This document shows, piece by piece, positions 56,913 to 64,000 of a stretch of 64,000 bases of DNA. The notes beneath the pieces are model-generated. The model was not told the origin of the DNA. It did no database searches and saw only the letters and a list, made by a program, of their open reading frames with translations. Source of the stretch: Psychroflexus salis (GTDB lineage: Bacteria > Bacteroidota > Bacteroidia > Flavobacteriales > Flavobacteriaceae); contig NZ_BMGL01000005.1 in NCBI RefSeq assembly GCF_014640175.1, forward strand, positions 124,001-188,000. The letters are read 5' to 3'. Numbering within the stretch: the first letter of the stretch is position 1; every line of letters starts with the position of its first letter. The position numbers were made by a program, and so were the translations under genes.

Positions 56913-58053
56913 ATTTAATATAGCCATAGTTGGTGGAGGTGTTTCAGGATTACACCTAGCTCTTGCTTTAAACCAAGATAGCTACTTTAAAGATTATAGC
57001 ATTGTTTTATTTGAGAAGTCGCCTAAAAATGAAAACGACAAAACTTGGTCATTTTGGGAAGAAGGAAATGGAAATTGGGATAAATTGATTTCAAAACAAT
57101 GGAAAACTGCAAAAATATTTGCACAAAATAAAGAAGTCAATTTAACATTAGCTCCTTACACCTACAAAATGCTCAGGTCTATTGATTTTTATAATTATGC
57201 CTACACAGCGTTAAGTAGAGCAAAGCACATTAAAATTATTTATGAAGAAATAATAGATCTAAAAGAAAAATCTAATTCGGTTAACATACAAACTGCTTCG
57301 GTTGAATACGAAGCGGACTTGGTTTTTAACAGTAAATTACCCAATTTTGAAGAGCTTCAAAAAGAAGCAGATTACACTTTATTACAACATTTTAAAGGTT
57401 GGTTTATAGAAACTAAAGAAGATGTTTTTAATCCTGATGAATTTAGCATGATGGATTATCGTTTTAAAGATCGTAATTCAACAAGTTTTATGTATGTTTT
57501 ACCCACCCATACAAATAAAGCTTTGGTTGAATTTACTTACTTTACCCCAGAGCTTGTTAGCAAATCTCATTACGATTCATTTTTAAAAAAATACATTCAA
57601 CAGCATCTAAAAGTAAAAGATTTCAAAATTTTAGAACAAGAGTATGGCATTATTCCTATGACAACTTACCCCTTTGCTAAAAATAATACAAAAAACATCA
57701 TACATATTGGTACAGCTGGTGGTTGGGTTAAAGCTTCTTCTGGATATTCTTTTAAAATTGCTGAAAAAAAAGCAAATCAAATCACGCTTAATTTAAAACA
57801 AAACTTACCAGCTACACAGTACCTTTTTCAAAAAAAATATTCGCATTACGATTCCTTATTTTTAGATGTGCTCTACCATAACAATTCCTTAGGAGAGAAA
57901 GTGTTTTATAAATTATATGCTAAAAACAAGACCAAAACACTACTTCGCTTTTTAGATGAAGAGTCTTCCTTTACAGAAGACTTAAGCATTATATCTTCAT
58001 TAACTTCATTTAAATTCATAAGAGCTTTTTTTAAGCATATCAGTAAATTTTAA
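56899..58053 (+). CDS. crtY: Lycopene cyclase
   Basis: A 384-residue flavin-dependent lycopene cyclase. It starts FNIAIVGGGVSGLHLALALNQD with a dinucleotide motif and has NENDKTWSFWEEGNGNWDKL, a conserved segment of the CrtY/CrtL family. IGTAGGWVKASSGYSFKIAEK lies near residue 270. It makes a beta-ionone ring from the lycopene psi end. The ATG overlaps the end of cruF by 14 bp. In a myxol-type pathway only one end is cyclised; this enzyme's mono- or bicyclic specificity cannot be read. Confidence 0.93.
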   Translation: MSISKFNIAIVGGGVSGLHLALALNQDSYFKDYSIVLFEKSPKNENDKTWSFWEEGNGNWDKLISKQWKTAKIFAQNKEVNLTLAPYTYKMLRSIDFYNYAYTALSRAKHIKIIYEEIIDLKEKSNSVNIQTASVEYEADLVFNSKLPNFEELQKEADYTLLQHFKGWFIETKEDVFNPDEFSMMDYRFKDRNSTSFMYVLPTHTNKALVEFTYFTPELVSKSHYDSFLKKYIQQHLKVKDFKILEQEYGIIPMTTYPFAKNNTKNIIHIGTAGGWVKASSGYSFKIAEKKANQITLNLKQNLPATQYLFQKKYSHYDSLFLDVLYHNNSLGEKVFYKLYAKNKTKTLLRFLDEESSFTEDLSIISSLTSFKFIRAFFKHISKF

Positions 58054-58272
58054 ATGAAACTCAATTCAAAACATCTTGAAGAACTAGCGCATGCTAAGAT
58101 GCACTTTGGAAAATATAAAAGTTATTATTTAAGCGACATACCAGAATATTATTTAATTTGGTATAAGCAAAAAGGATTTCCAAAAAATAAACTAGGCCAA
58201 CAAATGCAAGAAGTACTCGAATTAAAAGTAAATGGATTAGAAGATATTCTTAGAAAAATTAGAAGAAAATAA
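58054..58272 (+). CDS. DUF3820 family small protein
   Basis: A 72-residue protein with the DUF3820 pattern MHFGKYKSYYLSDIPEYYLIWYKQKGFPKNKLGQQM. It starts on the base after the crtY stop and is therefore translationally coupled to the carotenoid operon. Family function is unknown, and related copies occur outside carotenoid operons, so a pigment role is not implied. Confidence 0.8.
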   Translation: MKLNSKHLEELAHAKMHFGKYKSYYLSDIPEYYLIWYKQKGFPKNKLGQQMQEVLELKVNGLEDILRKIRRK

Positions 58273-58303
58273 GCTTCAACTTATTTCAAAAGAAATTTAT
58301 AAT

Positions 58304-58311
58304 TAGCTTTG
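58304..58311 (+). promoter_or_regulatory. -7 promoter element of the NlpE-like gene
   Basis: TAGCTTTG matches TAnnTTTG. It overlaps the TTG (58309) where the longer frame begins, so ATG 58327 is the translation start. Confidence 0.55.
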
Positions 58312-58326
58312 TTTAAAACTTACACT

Positions 58327-58761
58327 ATGTTAAAAAAAATAGCATTATTTTGTATCGCCATCAGCATTTTTGGCTGTAAAAATGAGCAAAAGGAAACGGA
58401 ATCTACAGTTGATCAGACCGAATTTAAACAAGAGCACAATGCCAAAACTGCCTTAGATTATACCGGCGTTTATGAAGGCGAATTACCTTGTGCCGATTGT
58501 GAATATATTTTGTATAAAATAAGTATTTATGAAGATATGAAGTTTTACGCTAAATATATTTATAAAGGCAAAAGCAAAGAAATTTTTGTTGAAGAAGGAA
58601 ATTACGATTGGTCTGAAAGCGGAAATGTAATTATCCTTAAAAGCGAAAAACAATCTACACAATTTAAAGTAGAAGAAAATAGAATACAGATGTTAAGCCA
58701 GGATGGCAAAGAAATAGAAAGTAGTTTTAGTGAAAAATATTACCTTCAAAAAGTAAATTAA
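58327..58761 (+). CDS. NlpE-like copper-resistance/envelope-stress lipoprotein
   Basis: About 144 residues with a lipoprotein signal (lipobox IFGC, Cys at about residue 17). The NlpE N-terminal domain signature follows: DYTGVYEGELPCADCEYILYKISIYED, with the CxxC motif (CADC). The rest is beta-rich (GNYDWSESGNVIILKSE). In E. coli NlpE senses envelope stress; here only the small NlpE-N module is present. A strong terminator follows. Confidence 0.85.
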   Translation: MLKKIALFCIAISIFGCKNEQKETESTVDQTEFKQEHNAKTALDYTGVYEGELPCADCEYILYKISIYEDMKFYAKYIYKGKSKEIFVEEGNYDWSESGNVIILKSEKQSTQFKVEENRIQMLSQDGKEIESSFSEKYYLQKVN

Positions 58762-58765
58762 ATAC

Positions 58766-58797
58766 AAAACCCCATAAATTAAATTATGGGGTTTTTT
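58766..58797 (+). terminator. Bidirectional terminator between NlpE-like gene and trxB
   Basis: Perfect 12-bp stem (arms 58766-58777 and 58784-58795, AAAACCCCATAA / TTATGGGGTTTT) with a 6-nt loop. Additional T lie on the plus strand; A-rich upstream sequence gives some T-run for the minus-strand trxB. Confidence 0.85.
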
Positions 58798-58813
58798 AAA
58801 TTTACAAGTAAGT

Positions 58814-59803
58814 TTAATTTACAAATTCTTCTTCACTTACCTTTTCTTCTTCATCGCCTTCTAAGCTTGCCAAATAACGCTCAGCATCTAAAGCTGCCAT
58901 GCATCCAGTACCAGCGGCGGTTACAGCTTGTCTATATTCTTTATCTTGTACATCTCCACTTGCAAAAACTCCGGGTATATTGGTCTTGGTTGTTTTAGCT
59001 TCAGTAATAATGTAGCCTGTTATATCCATATCGATTAAACCTTTAAAGATATCGGTGTTGGGTTTATGCCCAATAGCAATAAACAAACCCGTAATTTGTA
59101 TTTCTTCAGTTTCTTTAGTTTGGTTGTTAATCATCCGTAATCCTTCAACAACTTGATCGCCTAAAACTTCATCAATTTCGGTATAGAATTTAACTACTAA
59201 ATTTTTAGTATTAAATACACGATTTTGCATAGCTTTAGATGCTCTCATTTCGCCACGTCTAACAAGCATAGTTACTTTGTTACAAATTTTAGCTAGATAA
59301 GTCGCTTCTTCGGCAGCTGTATCTCCACCACCAACAATAGCTACATCTTGGCCTTTGTAAAAGAAGCCATCGCAAACTGCACAGGCAGAAACACCACCAC
59401 CGCGTAAGCGTTGTTCACTTTCTAGACCTAAGTATTTAGCCGATGCACCAGTAGATATAATGATGCTTTCTGCTTCAATCCAAGTTTTATTATCAATTTG
59501 TACCTTGTGAATTCCACCTTCTTTTGTAGACAATTCAACTTTAGTTGCCATTCCAATGCGAACATCAGTACCAAAGCGTTCAGCTTGCGCTTGCAGCTCA
59601 TTCATCATTTTTGGTCCGTCAATTCCATTGGGGTAACCCGGAAAATTTTCAACTTCTGTAGTTGTAGTTAGTTGTCCACCTGGTTCCATACCTGTGTAAA
59701 CTACCGGACTTAAATCTGCTCTTGCTGCGTAAATTGCCGCTGTATAACCTGCAGGACCCGACCCAATAATTAAGCACTTAATTCGTTCTATTTGTTCTGA
59801 CAT
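58814..59803 (-). CDS. trxB: Thioredoxin reductase
   Basis: About 329 residues, FAD/NADPH-dependent. FAD motif CLIIGSGPAGYTAAIYAARADL, redox CAVC at residues 141-144 (in VSACAVCDGFFYKG), NADPH motif VAIVGGGDTAAEEATYLAKI, and GVFASGDVQDKEYRQAVTAAGTGCMAALDAERYL near the end. It reduces thioredoxin (and possibly bacilliredoxin-linked partners; a bshA gene is in the window). ATG 59803 is preferred over a TTG at 59812. Confidence 0.95.
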   Translation of the reverse strand: MSEQIERIKCLIIGSGPAGYTAAIYAARADLSPVVYTGMEPGGQLTTTTEVENFPGYPNGIDGPKMMNELQAQAERFGTDVRIGMATKVELSTKEGGIHKVQIDNKTWIEAESIIISTGASAKYLGLESEQRLRGGGVSACAVCDGFFYKGQDVAIVGGGDTAAEEATYLAKICNKVTMLVRRGEMRASKAMQNRVFNTKNLVVKFYTEIDEVLGDQVVEGLRMINNQTKETEEIQITGLFIAIGHKPNTDIFKGLIDMDITGYIITEAKTTKTNIPGVFASGDVQDKEYRQAVTAAGTGCMAALDAERYLASLEGDEEEKVSEEEFVN

Positions 59804-59819
59804 AATCTTCAATTTTATA

Positions 59820-59827
59820 CAAAAGTA
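59820..59827 (-). promoter_or_regulatory. -7 promoter element of trxB
   Basis: TACTTTTG on the minus strand matches TAnnTTTG, 17-24 bp before the trxB ATG. A TTG at 59846-59844 lies 16 bp upstream. Confidence 0.55.
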
Positions 59828-59974
59828 CTACCTTTTATTGAAACAATATAACTTCAAAATTTGTAGTTAATATAGATGGATAAGTTTAACTTATTTAATC
59901 AATCTTTAAAAGTAAGCCGTTTTTCATTTTGATAACAATTTATGGATTTTGTATTTTTTAGCAAATAATTGTAA

Positions 59975-59982
59975 TAAATTTG
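59975..59982 (+). promoter_or_regulatory. -7 promoter element of the tryptophan dioxygenase gene
   Basis: TAAATTTG matches TAnnTTTG, 17-24 bp before the ATG at 59999. A TTTTG at 59947-59951 is a possible -33 element, at a somewhat long distance. Confidence 0.55.
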
Positions 59983-59998
59983 CGAAAATTGAATTTAC

Positions 59999-60913
59999 AT
60001 GAGCAAAACACAAGAGCTTGTTGAAAAACTTGTAAAAAAATACGAATCTTTGGGTGAAAATCCAGACACATTTCTTGAAGGATTGCTCCATGCAAAACCA
60101 ATTAATTATTGGGATTATATTGAAGTTGAAACACTTTTAGCACTTCAAAAACCAAGAACTAATTTTAAAGATGAAGTTGTTTTTATCGGTTACCATCAAG
60201 TAACTGAATTAGTGTTAAAACTAATGATTCATGAATTAAAACAACTTACATCTTCTAGTCCAAATGAAGCCTTTTTTACTGAAAAAATAGAACGACTTAC
60301 TCGCTACACCGATATGCTAATTACTTCATTTAGTGTAATGAAGGATGGAATGAGCTACGAAGATTACAATGTGTTTAGAATGACCTTGGCACCCGCAAGT
60401 GGTTTTCAAAGTGCGCAATTTCGATTTTTAGAAATTTATTGTACAGAATTACCTAATTTAGTTAATGAAGAAGGCAAAAAACGCCTGCCAAAAAATCCGA
60501 GTACAGCAGATTATTTTGAGCATATTTATTGGAAAGATGCTGGACACGACCGAAAGACAGGAAAGAAATCGCTTACTTTACAAGCATTTGAAGAAAAATA
60601 TTTAAACGAATTTATTACATTAGCTAAACGATTAAAGGGAAATACACTCCATGAAATTTTTCAAAAAATAGAAAACCCGAGTGAAGCTTTAATTCGATGC
60701 TTGCGAGACTTCGATTATAATTACAATGTAAGTTGGCCTTTAACCCATTTGCGTACTGCCCAAAAATATTTAAACAAAAAAGGAGAAAATAAAGCTGCGA
60801 CAGGTGGTTCTAAATGGCAAAAATACTTGCATCCTAGATATCAGCAACGTTTATTTTTCCCTTCTTTATGGAAAGATGTTGCTATTTTAGACTGGAAAAA
60901 AGACAATGTTTAA
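59999..60913 (+). CDS. kynA: Tryptophan 2,3-dioxygenase family protein
   Basis: A 304-residue heme dioxygenase-like protein. Family positions are conserved: the substrate His in FIGYHQVTELVLKLMIHEL (about 61-79), the carboxylate-binding Arg in FRMTLAPASGFQSAQFRF, the proximal heme His in WPLTHLRTAQKYL, and the AATGGSKW loop matching the GTGGSS loop. It would open the tryptophan ring to N-formylkynurenine, the first step of the kynurenine route. No other kynurenine genes are nearby. The next gene overlaps it by 8 bp. Confidence 0.87.
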   Translation: MSKTQELVEKLVKKYESLGENPDTFLEGLLHAKPINYWDYIEVETLLALQKPRTNFKDEVVFIGYHQVTELVLKLMIHELKQLTSSSPNEAFFTEKIERLTRYTDMLITSFSVMKDGMSYEDYNVFRMTLAPASGFQSAQFRFLEIYCTELPNLVNEEGKKRLPKNPSTADYFEHIYWKDAGHDRKTGKKSLTLQAFEEKYLNEFITLAKRLKGNTLHEIFQKIENPSEALIRCLRDFDYNYNVSWPLTHLRTAQKYLNKKGENKAATGGSKWQKYLHPRYQQRLFFPSLWKDVAILDWKKDNV

Positions 60914-61400
60914 AAAAAAACTTGTACTAATTTTTACGATTGCATTAATTTGTTTTAAAATGAATGCACAGGAAGGGTCAATTCGATTTTTCGATTTAGA
61001 AACTAAACCTACTATTTCTGTTTTATACGATCAAACCCATAAACGTAAGGTAAAACCCATTTTTATTCCTAATAATATTTATAATCCATTAGCACAACGA
61101 AGAAATATAAATATTGCAAAACAGGTAGAAAAAAAGGAAAATGAAATTAGTTACCTAGCTCAAATATACCAATCAAGAATTAACCAACAACAAAATCGAA
61201 TTTCTCAAAGCAATAAGTCAAATTTAAAAACGCGTTTGGATAAAGATGATGAAGTTCGTTTTCAGCTCAGAGATACTTATAATTACCAGCCTTATGGTTG
61301 GGAAAATAATTATTACAACAGGTCCAGACAATGGCAACCAACGTTTTATCAAAATGCTACATACGGTAGATTTAGAGCCAATCGGTATTTGTCGTATTAA
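60906..61400 (+). CDS. Putative secreted protein of unknown function
   Basis: A 164-residue protein with a signal peptide ending KMNAQ (about residue 22). The mature region is rich in Arg, Asn, Gln and Tyr (QSRINQQQNRISQSNKS, then YNYQPYGWENNYYNRSRQWQPTFYQNATYGRFRANRYLSY). No domain is recognised. Its frame overlaps the dioxygenase gene by 8 bp, so it is co-translated, but a metabolic link is not evident. Confidence 0.65.
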   Translation: MFKKKLVLIFTIALICFKMNAQEGSIRFFDLETKPTISVLYDQTHKRKVKPIFIPNNIYNPLAQRRNINIAKQVEKKENEISYLAQIYQSRINQQQNRISQSNKSNLKTRLDKDDEVRFQLRDTYNYQPYGWENNYYNRSRQWQPTFYQNATYGRFRANRYLSY

Positions 61401-61484
61401 TTAAAATACTTATTCTATCTTCCATATATAGAAGATTACGAATAGTACTAAAGCGAAAAAGTACCTATAGTAAAAAATTAAAAT

Positions 61485-62318
61485 CTATTTTAAAGAAATT
61501 CCGACGCCATTTTCAATATCAATTTGTCGGTTTTTGTATAAAGTCCCGATAGCTTTTTTAAATGCCTTTTTACTCATTTTAAGCAATTTATTTATCATTT
61601 CAGGATCAGATTTATCATGTAATGGCAAAAACCCATCGGTTTCTTGAAGTACTTCTAAAACTTTTTGGGCATTGGGTTCTATACTTCGGTAACCTGGACG
61701 TTGTAAGCTTAAATCAATTTTATTTCCTTCTCTTATTTTTTTAATATAACCTTTTAAACGGTCTCCAACACGAAGTTTTTGATGTACGTCGCTTTCAAAA
61801 ATTAAACCTAAGTGAATATCGTTAATAATAGCATTGTAACCAAGGTCGGTTGGATTAGAAATAAGCAAATCTACTTCTTCAAAAGCTTCAACCGTTAGCT
61901 CTGTATTATCTACAAAATGATGTACTTTAGAAGAAGCTACAAGTCGATTGGTTTCTTCGTCTAAATAACAAAACACCAAATATCTTTCGCCTATTTTCAT
62001 TTTATTAGCTTGTTCCATATAAGGAACAAACAATTGTTTTTCTAATCCCCAATCCATAAAAGAACCAAATTTATTGGTATCTACACAGGAAAGCATGGCA
62101 AATTCGTCTAGTTTAATAAAGGGTTCTAGATTAGTAGCTACAGGACGTTCCTCGTGATCTAAGTAAACAAAAACACGAATTGAGTCTCCAATTTCAAAAG
62201 ATTCTGGTTTGTATTTGTTGGGTAGTAAAACTTCATTTTCTTGGTCGTCTTTTAAAAACAAACCTGGGTCTGTATCGCGATCTATTATTAGTTCATGGTG
62301 AACTCCAATGGCAAGCAT
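61485..62318 (-). CDS. CvfB-type S1 RNA-binding protein
   Basis: About 277 residues with tandem S1-like OB-fold domains followed by a winged-helix C-terminus. LGYNAIINDIHLGLIFESDVHQKLRVGDRLKGYIKKIREGNKIDLSLQ is the clearest S1 unit (about 165-215). The end, LLKMSKKAFKKAIGTLYKNRQIDIENGVGI, is the CvfB winged helix. CvfB is linked to RNA binding and virulence-factor expression in staphylococci; in Bacteroidota the role is unknown. ATG 62318 is preferred: the longer frame starts at a TTG inside the -7 element. Confidence 0.88.
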   Translation of the reverse strand: MLAIGVHHELIIDRDTDPGLFLKDDQENEVLLPNKYKPESFEIGDSIRVFVYLDHEERPVATNLEPFIKLDEFAMLSCVDTNKFGSFMDWGLEKQLFVPYMEQANKMKIGERYLVFCYLDEETNRLVASSKVHHFVDNTELTVEAFEEVDLLISNPTDLGYNAIINDIHLGLIFESDVHQKLRVGDRLKGYIKKIREGNKIDLSLQRPGYRSIEPNAQKVLEVLQETDGFLPLHDKSDPEMINKLLKMSKKAFKKAIGTLYKNRQIDIENGVGISLK

Positions 62319-62333
62319 AACTTTAATTTTGTG

Positions 62334-62341
62334 CAAAGATA
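62334..62341 (-). promoter_or_regulatory. -7 promoter element of the CvfB gene
   Basis: TATCTTTG on the minus strand matches TAnnTTTG and overlaps the TTG at 62336, excluding it as the start. Confidence 0.55.
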
Positions 62342-62375
62342 CGCAACTTAGTGCGAGAAGTTTTATTAGTTCGTC

Positions 62376-62888
62376 TTATTTGTACCAACTGGCATACATA
62401 AGGTAACTATTAGCAATACGATCAATTTCATCTGAAAACAATTCTGGACTTACTGTTTTTACTTTCTTAGCTGGTATTCCTCCATAAATACTGCCTTTTT
62501 CTACGCGTGTGTTTTCTAAAACTACAGCTCCAGCAGCAATTATACTGCCTTCTTCTACCACTACTCCATCCATTAAAATGGCTCCAATACCAATAAGTAC
62601 ATTGTTGTGAATAGTGCATCCATGGATAATAGCACGATGACCAATTGAAACATTGTTACCAATGTTTGTTGGCGCTTTTTTGTAGGTACAATGAATCATA
62701 ACTTGATCCTGAATGTTTACTTTATTGCCGATTTTAATGTAATGAACATCGCCCCGAATTACTGCATTAAACCAAACACTACAGTCATTTCCTATTTCAA
62801 CATTTCCTAAAATAGTGGCATTTTCGGCTAAAAAACAATTTTCTCCAAATGCTGGTGTGTGGTTTTGTACGGTTTTTATAAGTGCCAT
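62376..62888 (-). CDS. Gamma-carbonic anhydrase family protein
   Basis: A 170-residue left-handed beta-helix protein of the YrdA/PaaY type with hexapeptide repeats. The three Zn-binding His of the family are visible in VMIHCTYKK, IGHRAIIHGCTIHNN. A trimer with hexapeptide repeats is expected. Many members show weak or no carbonic anhydrase activity, so the biochemical role is uncertain. It is the gene upstream of cvfB on the same strand. Confidence 0.87.
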   Translation of the reverse strand: MALIKTVQNHTPAFGENCFLAENATILGNVEIGNDCSVWFNAVIRGDVHYIKIGNKVNIQDQVMIHCTYKKAPTNIGNNVSIGHRAIIHGCTIHNNVLIGIGAILMDGVVVEEGSIIAAGAVVLENTRVEKGSIYGGIPAKKVKTVSPELFSDEIDRIANSYLMYASWYK

Positions 62889-63030
62889 ATATCTAATTTC
62901 AAATTAAGATTAAATTTAAAAAATGTTTTGGTATAGGATTTACAATAATCGCTAAATTTTACAATTGTATAGTTTTCAAAAGAAATTTAAGATTTATTAT
63001 AAAGAATATTTCATTTATAAGATAGAATCC

Positions 63031-63038
63031 TATTTTTG
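63031..63038 (+). promoter_or_regulatory. -7 promoter element of cysH
   Basis: TATTTTTG matches TAnnTTTG. The longer open frame begins at the TTG inside it (63036), so ATG 63057, 18 bp downstream, is the start. Confidence 0.6.
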
Positions 63039-63056
63039 GCAGTTCGAAAATTGAAT

Positions 63057-63731
63057 ATGCAGGTAAATACCACAACAAATTTAGAAGCACTTAACCAAAA
63101 ATATGAAGCCTTAAGTCCTTCAGAACGTATTTCTACTTTTTACACAGACTTTAATGTAAATGAAATATTAGTTACTTCTTCCTTTGCTGCGAATTCAGCT
63201 TTTTTCTTGCATATATTTAGTAAATACGGACATGCTGAACAAAAAATCCATTTTATCGATACTAAATTTCATTTTAATGAAACCTTACATTACAAGGAAT
63301 TTTTGACTAAAAAATACAACTTAAATGTAGTTGATATTACGCCTAATCAAACTCAAAATAATTTAGCTAAACGAGAACAACTTTGGAAAAGCAATCCCGA
63401 TTTATGTTGTGAAGTAAATAAAGTGCAACCACTTTCTCATGTAGCTAAAAATTTTAAAGTTTGGGCTTCAGGTTTAATGCGTTCGCAGAACGAACATCGA
63501 AAAGAATTACGTGTTTTTGAAGAGAAAAAAGGAAATCTTCGCTTCTACCCGATTATAGATATTGACCCATCAAAGCGAGATGCATTTATACATCGAGAAA
63601 AGTTACCAACGCATCCTTTGGTTGAGCAAGGCTATCATTCTATTGGTTGTAAACATTGCACGGTAAAAGGCGAAAATAGAGAAGGCAGATGGGTTGGTTT
63701 GGCTAAGTCTGAATGTGGATTACATATTTAG
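63057..63731 (+). CDS. cysH: Assimilatory adenylyl-sulfate (APS/PAPS) reductase
   Basis: A 224-residue CysH-type reductase of sulfate assimilation. The [4Fe-4S]-binding cysteines are Cys117-Cys118 (DLCCEVNKVQPL) and Cys198/Cys201 (GCKHCTVKGENREGRW). The catalytic Cys220 is in the C-terminal ECGLH. The four Fe-S cysteines point to the APS-using subgroup rather than the cluster-free PAPS enzyme of E. coli. The thioredoxin or thiol donor could be served by trxB in the same window. Confidence 0.92.
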   Translation: MQVNTTTNLEALNQKYEALSPSERISTFYTDFNVNEILVTSSFAANSAFFLHIFSKYGHAEQKIHFIDTKFHFNETLHYKEFLTKKYNLNVVDITPNQTQNNLAKREQLWKSNPDLCCEVNKVQPLSHVAKNFKVWASGLMRSQNEHRKELRVFEEKKGNLRFYPIIDIDPSKRDAFIHREKLPTHPLVEQGYHSIGCKHCTVKGENREGRWVGLAKSECGLHI

Positions 63732-63771
63732 ATTGGCTTAATTTTTGAAACTCAATTCTTAAAATTTAACT

Positions 63772-64000
63772 ATGAAATTTTTTCTTTCGCTAATATTCTT
63801 AAGTTTTCAATTGTGTACACTTTATGTAAATGCTCAATTTAGTGGAAAAATCACTTACGAATTAGAATATGAAAATCCTACTTCTCAAAATTTGGAATCG
63901 CTTTTACAAGATGTGAAAATCGATAGTATTTTATATTATGTTAGCCATAAGGCATATAAATCTGTTAGTTATGCCGATGGAAAAGTGCACGAAGAATATG
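63772..64000 (+). CDS. Secreted protein, 5' part only (GLPGLI-like)
   Basis: Incomplete at the window end; 76 residues are visible. A signal peptide (KFFLSLIFLSFQLCTLYVNAQ) precedes FSGKITYELEYENP, a beginning resembling GLPGLI-family secreted proteins of Bacteroidota. The diagnostic GLPGLI motif would lie beyond the window, so the family call is tentative. Confidence 0.55.
   Translation, partial: MKFFLSLIFLSFQLCTLYVNAQFSGKITYELEYENPTSQNLESLLQDVKIDSILYYVSHKAYKSVSYADGKVHEEY

Noticed and set aside
61417-61436. Short inverted repeat ATCTTC/GAAGAT between convergent genes
   Set aside because: Only 6 bp with no T-run; too weak to call a terminator.

Overview
The window is ordinary chromosome of an AT-rich member of the Flavobacteriaceae (Bacteroidota), probably aerobic, pigmented and marine or surface-associated. 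This rests on the gene families present: type IX secretion cargo with a PorP/SprF partner, a CruF-containing carotenoid cluster, BshA of bacillithiol synthesis, an LptD-like protein, a Wza/Wzc capsule pair and CvfB. It also rests on repeated matches to the Bacteroidota -7 promoter element TAnnTTTG just upstream of genes. No phage, insertion sequence, integrase or CRISPR array was seen, and the species cannot be named from sequence alone.

Layout. 1-0.55 kb: a two-gene toxin/antitoxin-like pair. 0.55-8 kb: a polysaccharide region on the minus strand (wza, wzc, UDP-sugar dehydrogenase, UDP-sugar epimerase) with repeat-rich spacers, a 132-bp tandem repeat and a frameshifted DUF559 gene. 8.1-13.6 kb: hisG-hisD-hisC-hisB, then a gap and hisH; hisA, hisF and hisI/E are absent. 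In front of hisG lies a complete-looking translational attenuator: a 20-codon leader peptide with four His codons, an antiterminator segment and an intrinsic terminator. 13.9-26.4 kb: marC, a TPR protein, gyrA, clpC, a lipoprotein, an rluD/PASTA pair, a 46-aa membrane peptide, dps and mscS. 26.4-35.7 kb: a long minus-strand series linking cell-wall enzymes (amidase, GH3/beta-lactamase fusion), an MlaD-type lipid transporter subunit, a membrane Fe-S/CCG electron-transfer pair and BshA. 35.8-40.6 kb: lptD, ridA and a sodium:solute symporter. 40.7-45.5 kb: a secreted type IX cargo with its PorP/SprF and OmpA/PD40 partners. 45.7 kb: a decayed tRNA-Gly. 45.9-51 kb: clpP, an acetyltransferase, an M15 peptidase, gpmI, a thioredoxin-like protein, a HAD protein and map. 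51.1-58.3 kb: a carotenoid operon headed by a MerR/B12-domain regulator (crtI, crtB, crtZ, crtD-like, cruF, crtY). 58.3-64 kb: an NlpE-like lipoprotein, trxB, tryptophan 2,3-dioxygenase, cvfB, a gamma-carbonic anhydrase, cysH and the start of a secreted protein.

How the genes work together. The carotenoid genes can in principle make a monocyclic 1'-hydroxylated, 3',4'-desaturated carotenoid of the myxol/saproxanthin kind. Wza, Wzc and the two sugar-nucleotide enzymes are the export and precursor end of a capsule pathway whose glycosyltransferases lie elsewhere. The most notable regulatory feature is the his attenuator. The most notable structural features are the repeats and palindromes crowded into the first 14 kb, the truncated his operon and the tRNA pseudogene. 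Several long open frames begin inside a -7 promoter element, so later ATG starts are preferred for those genes.
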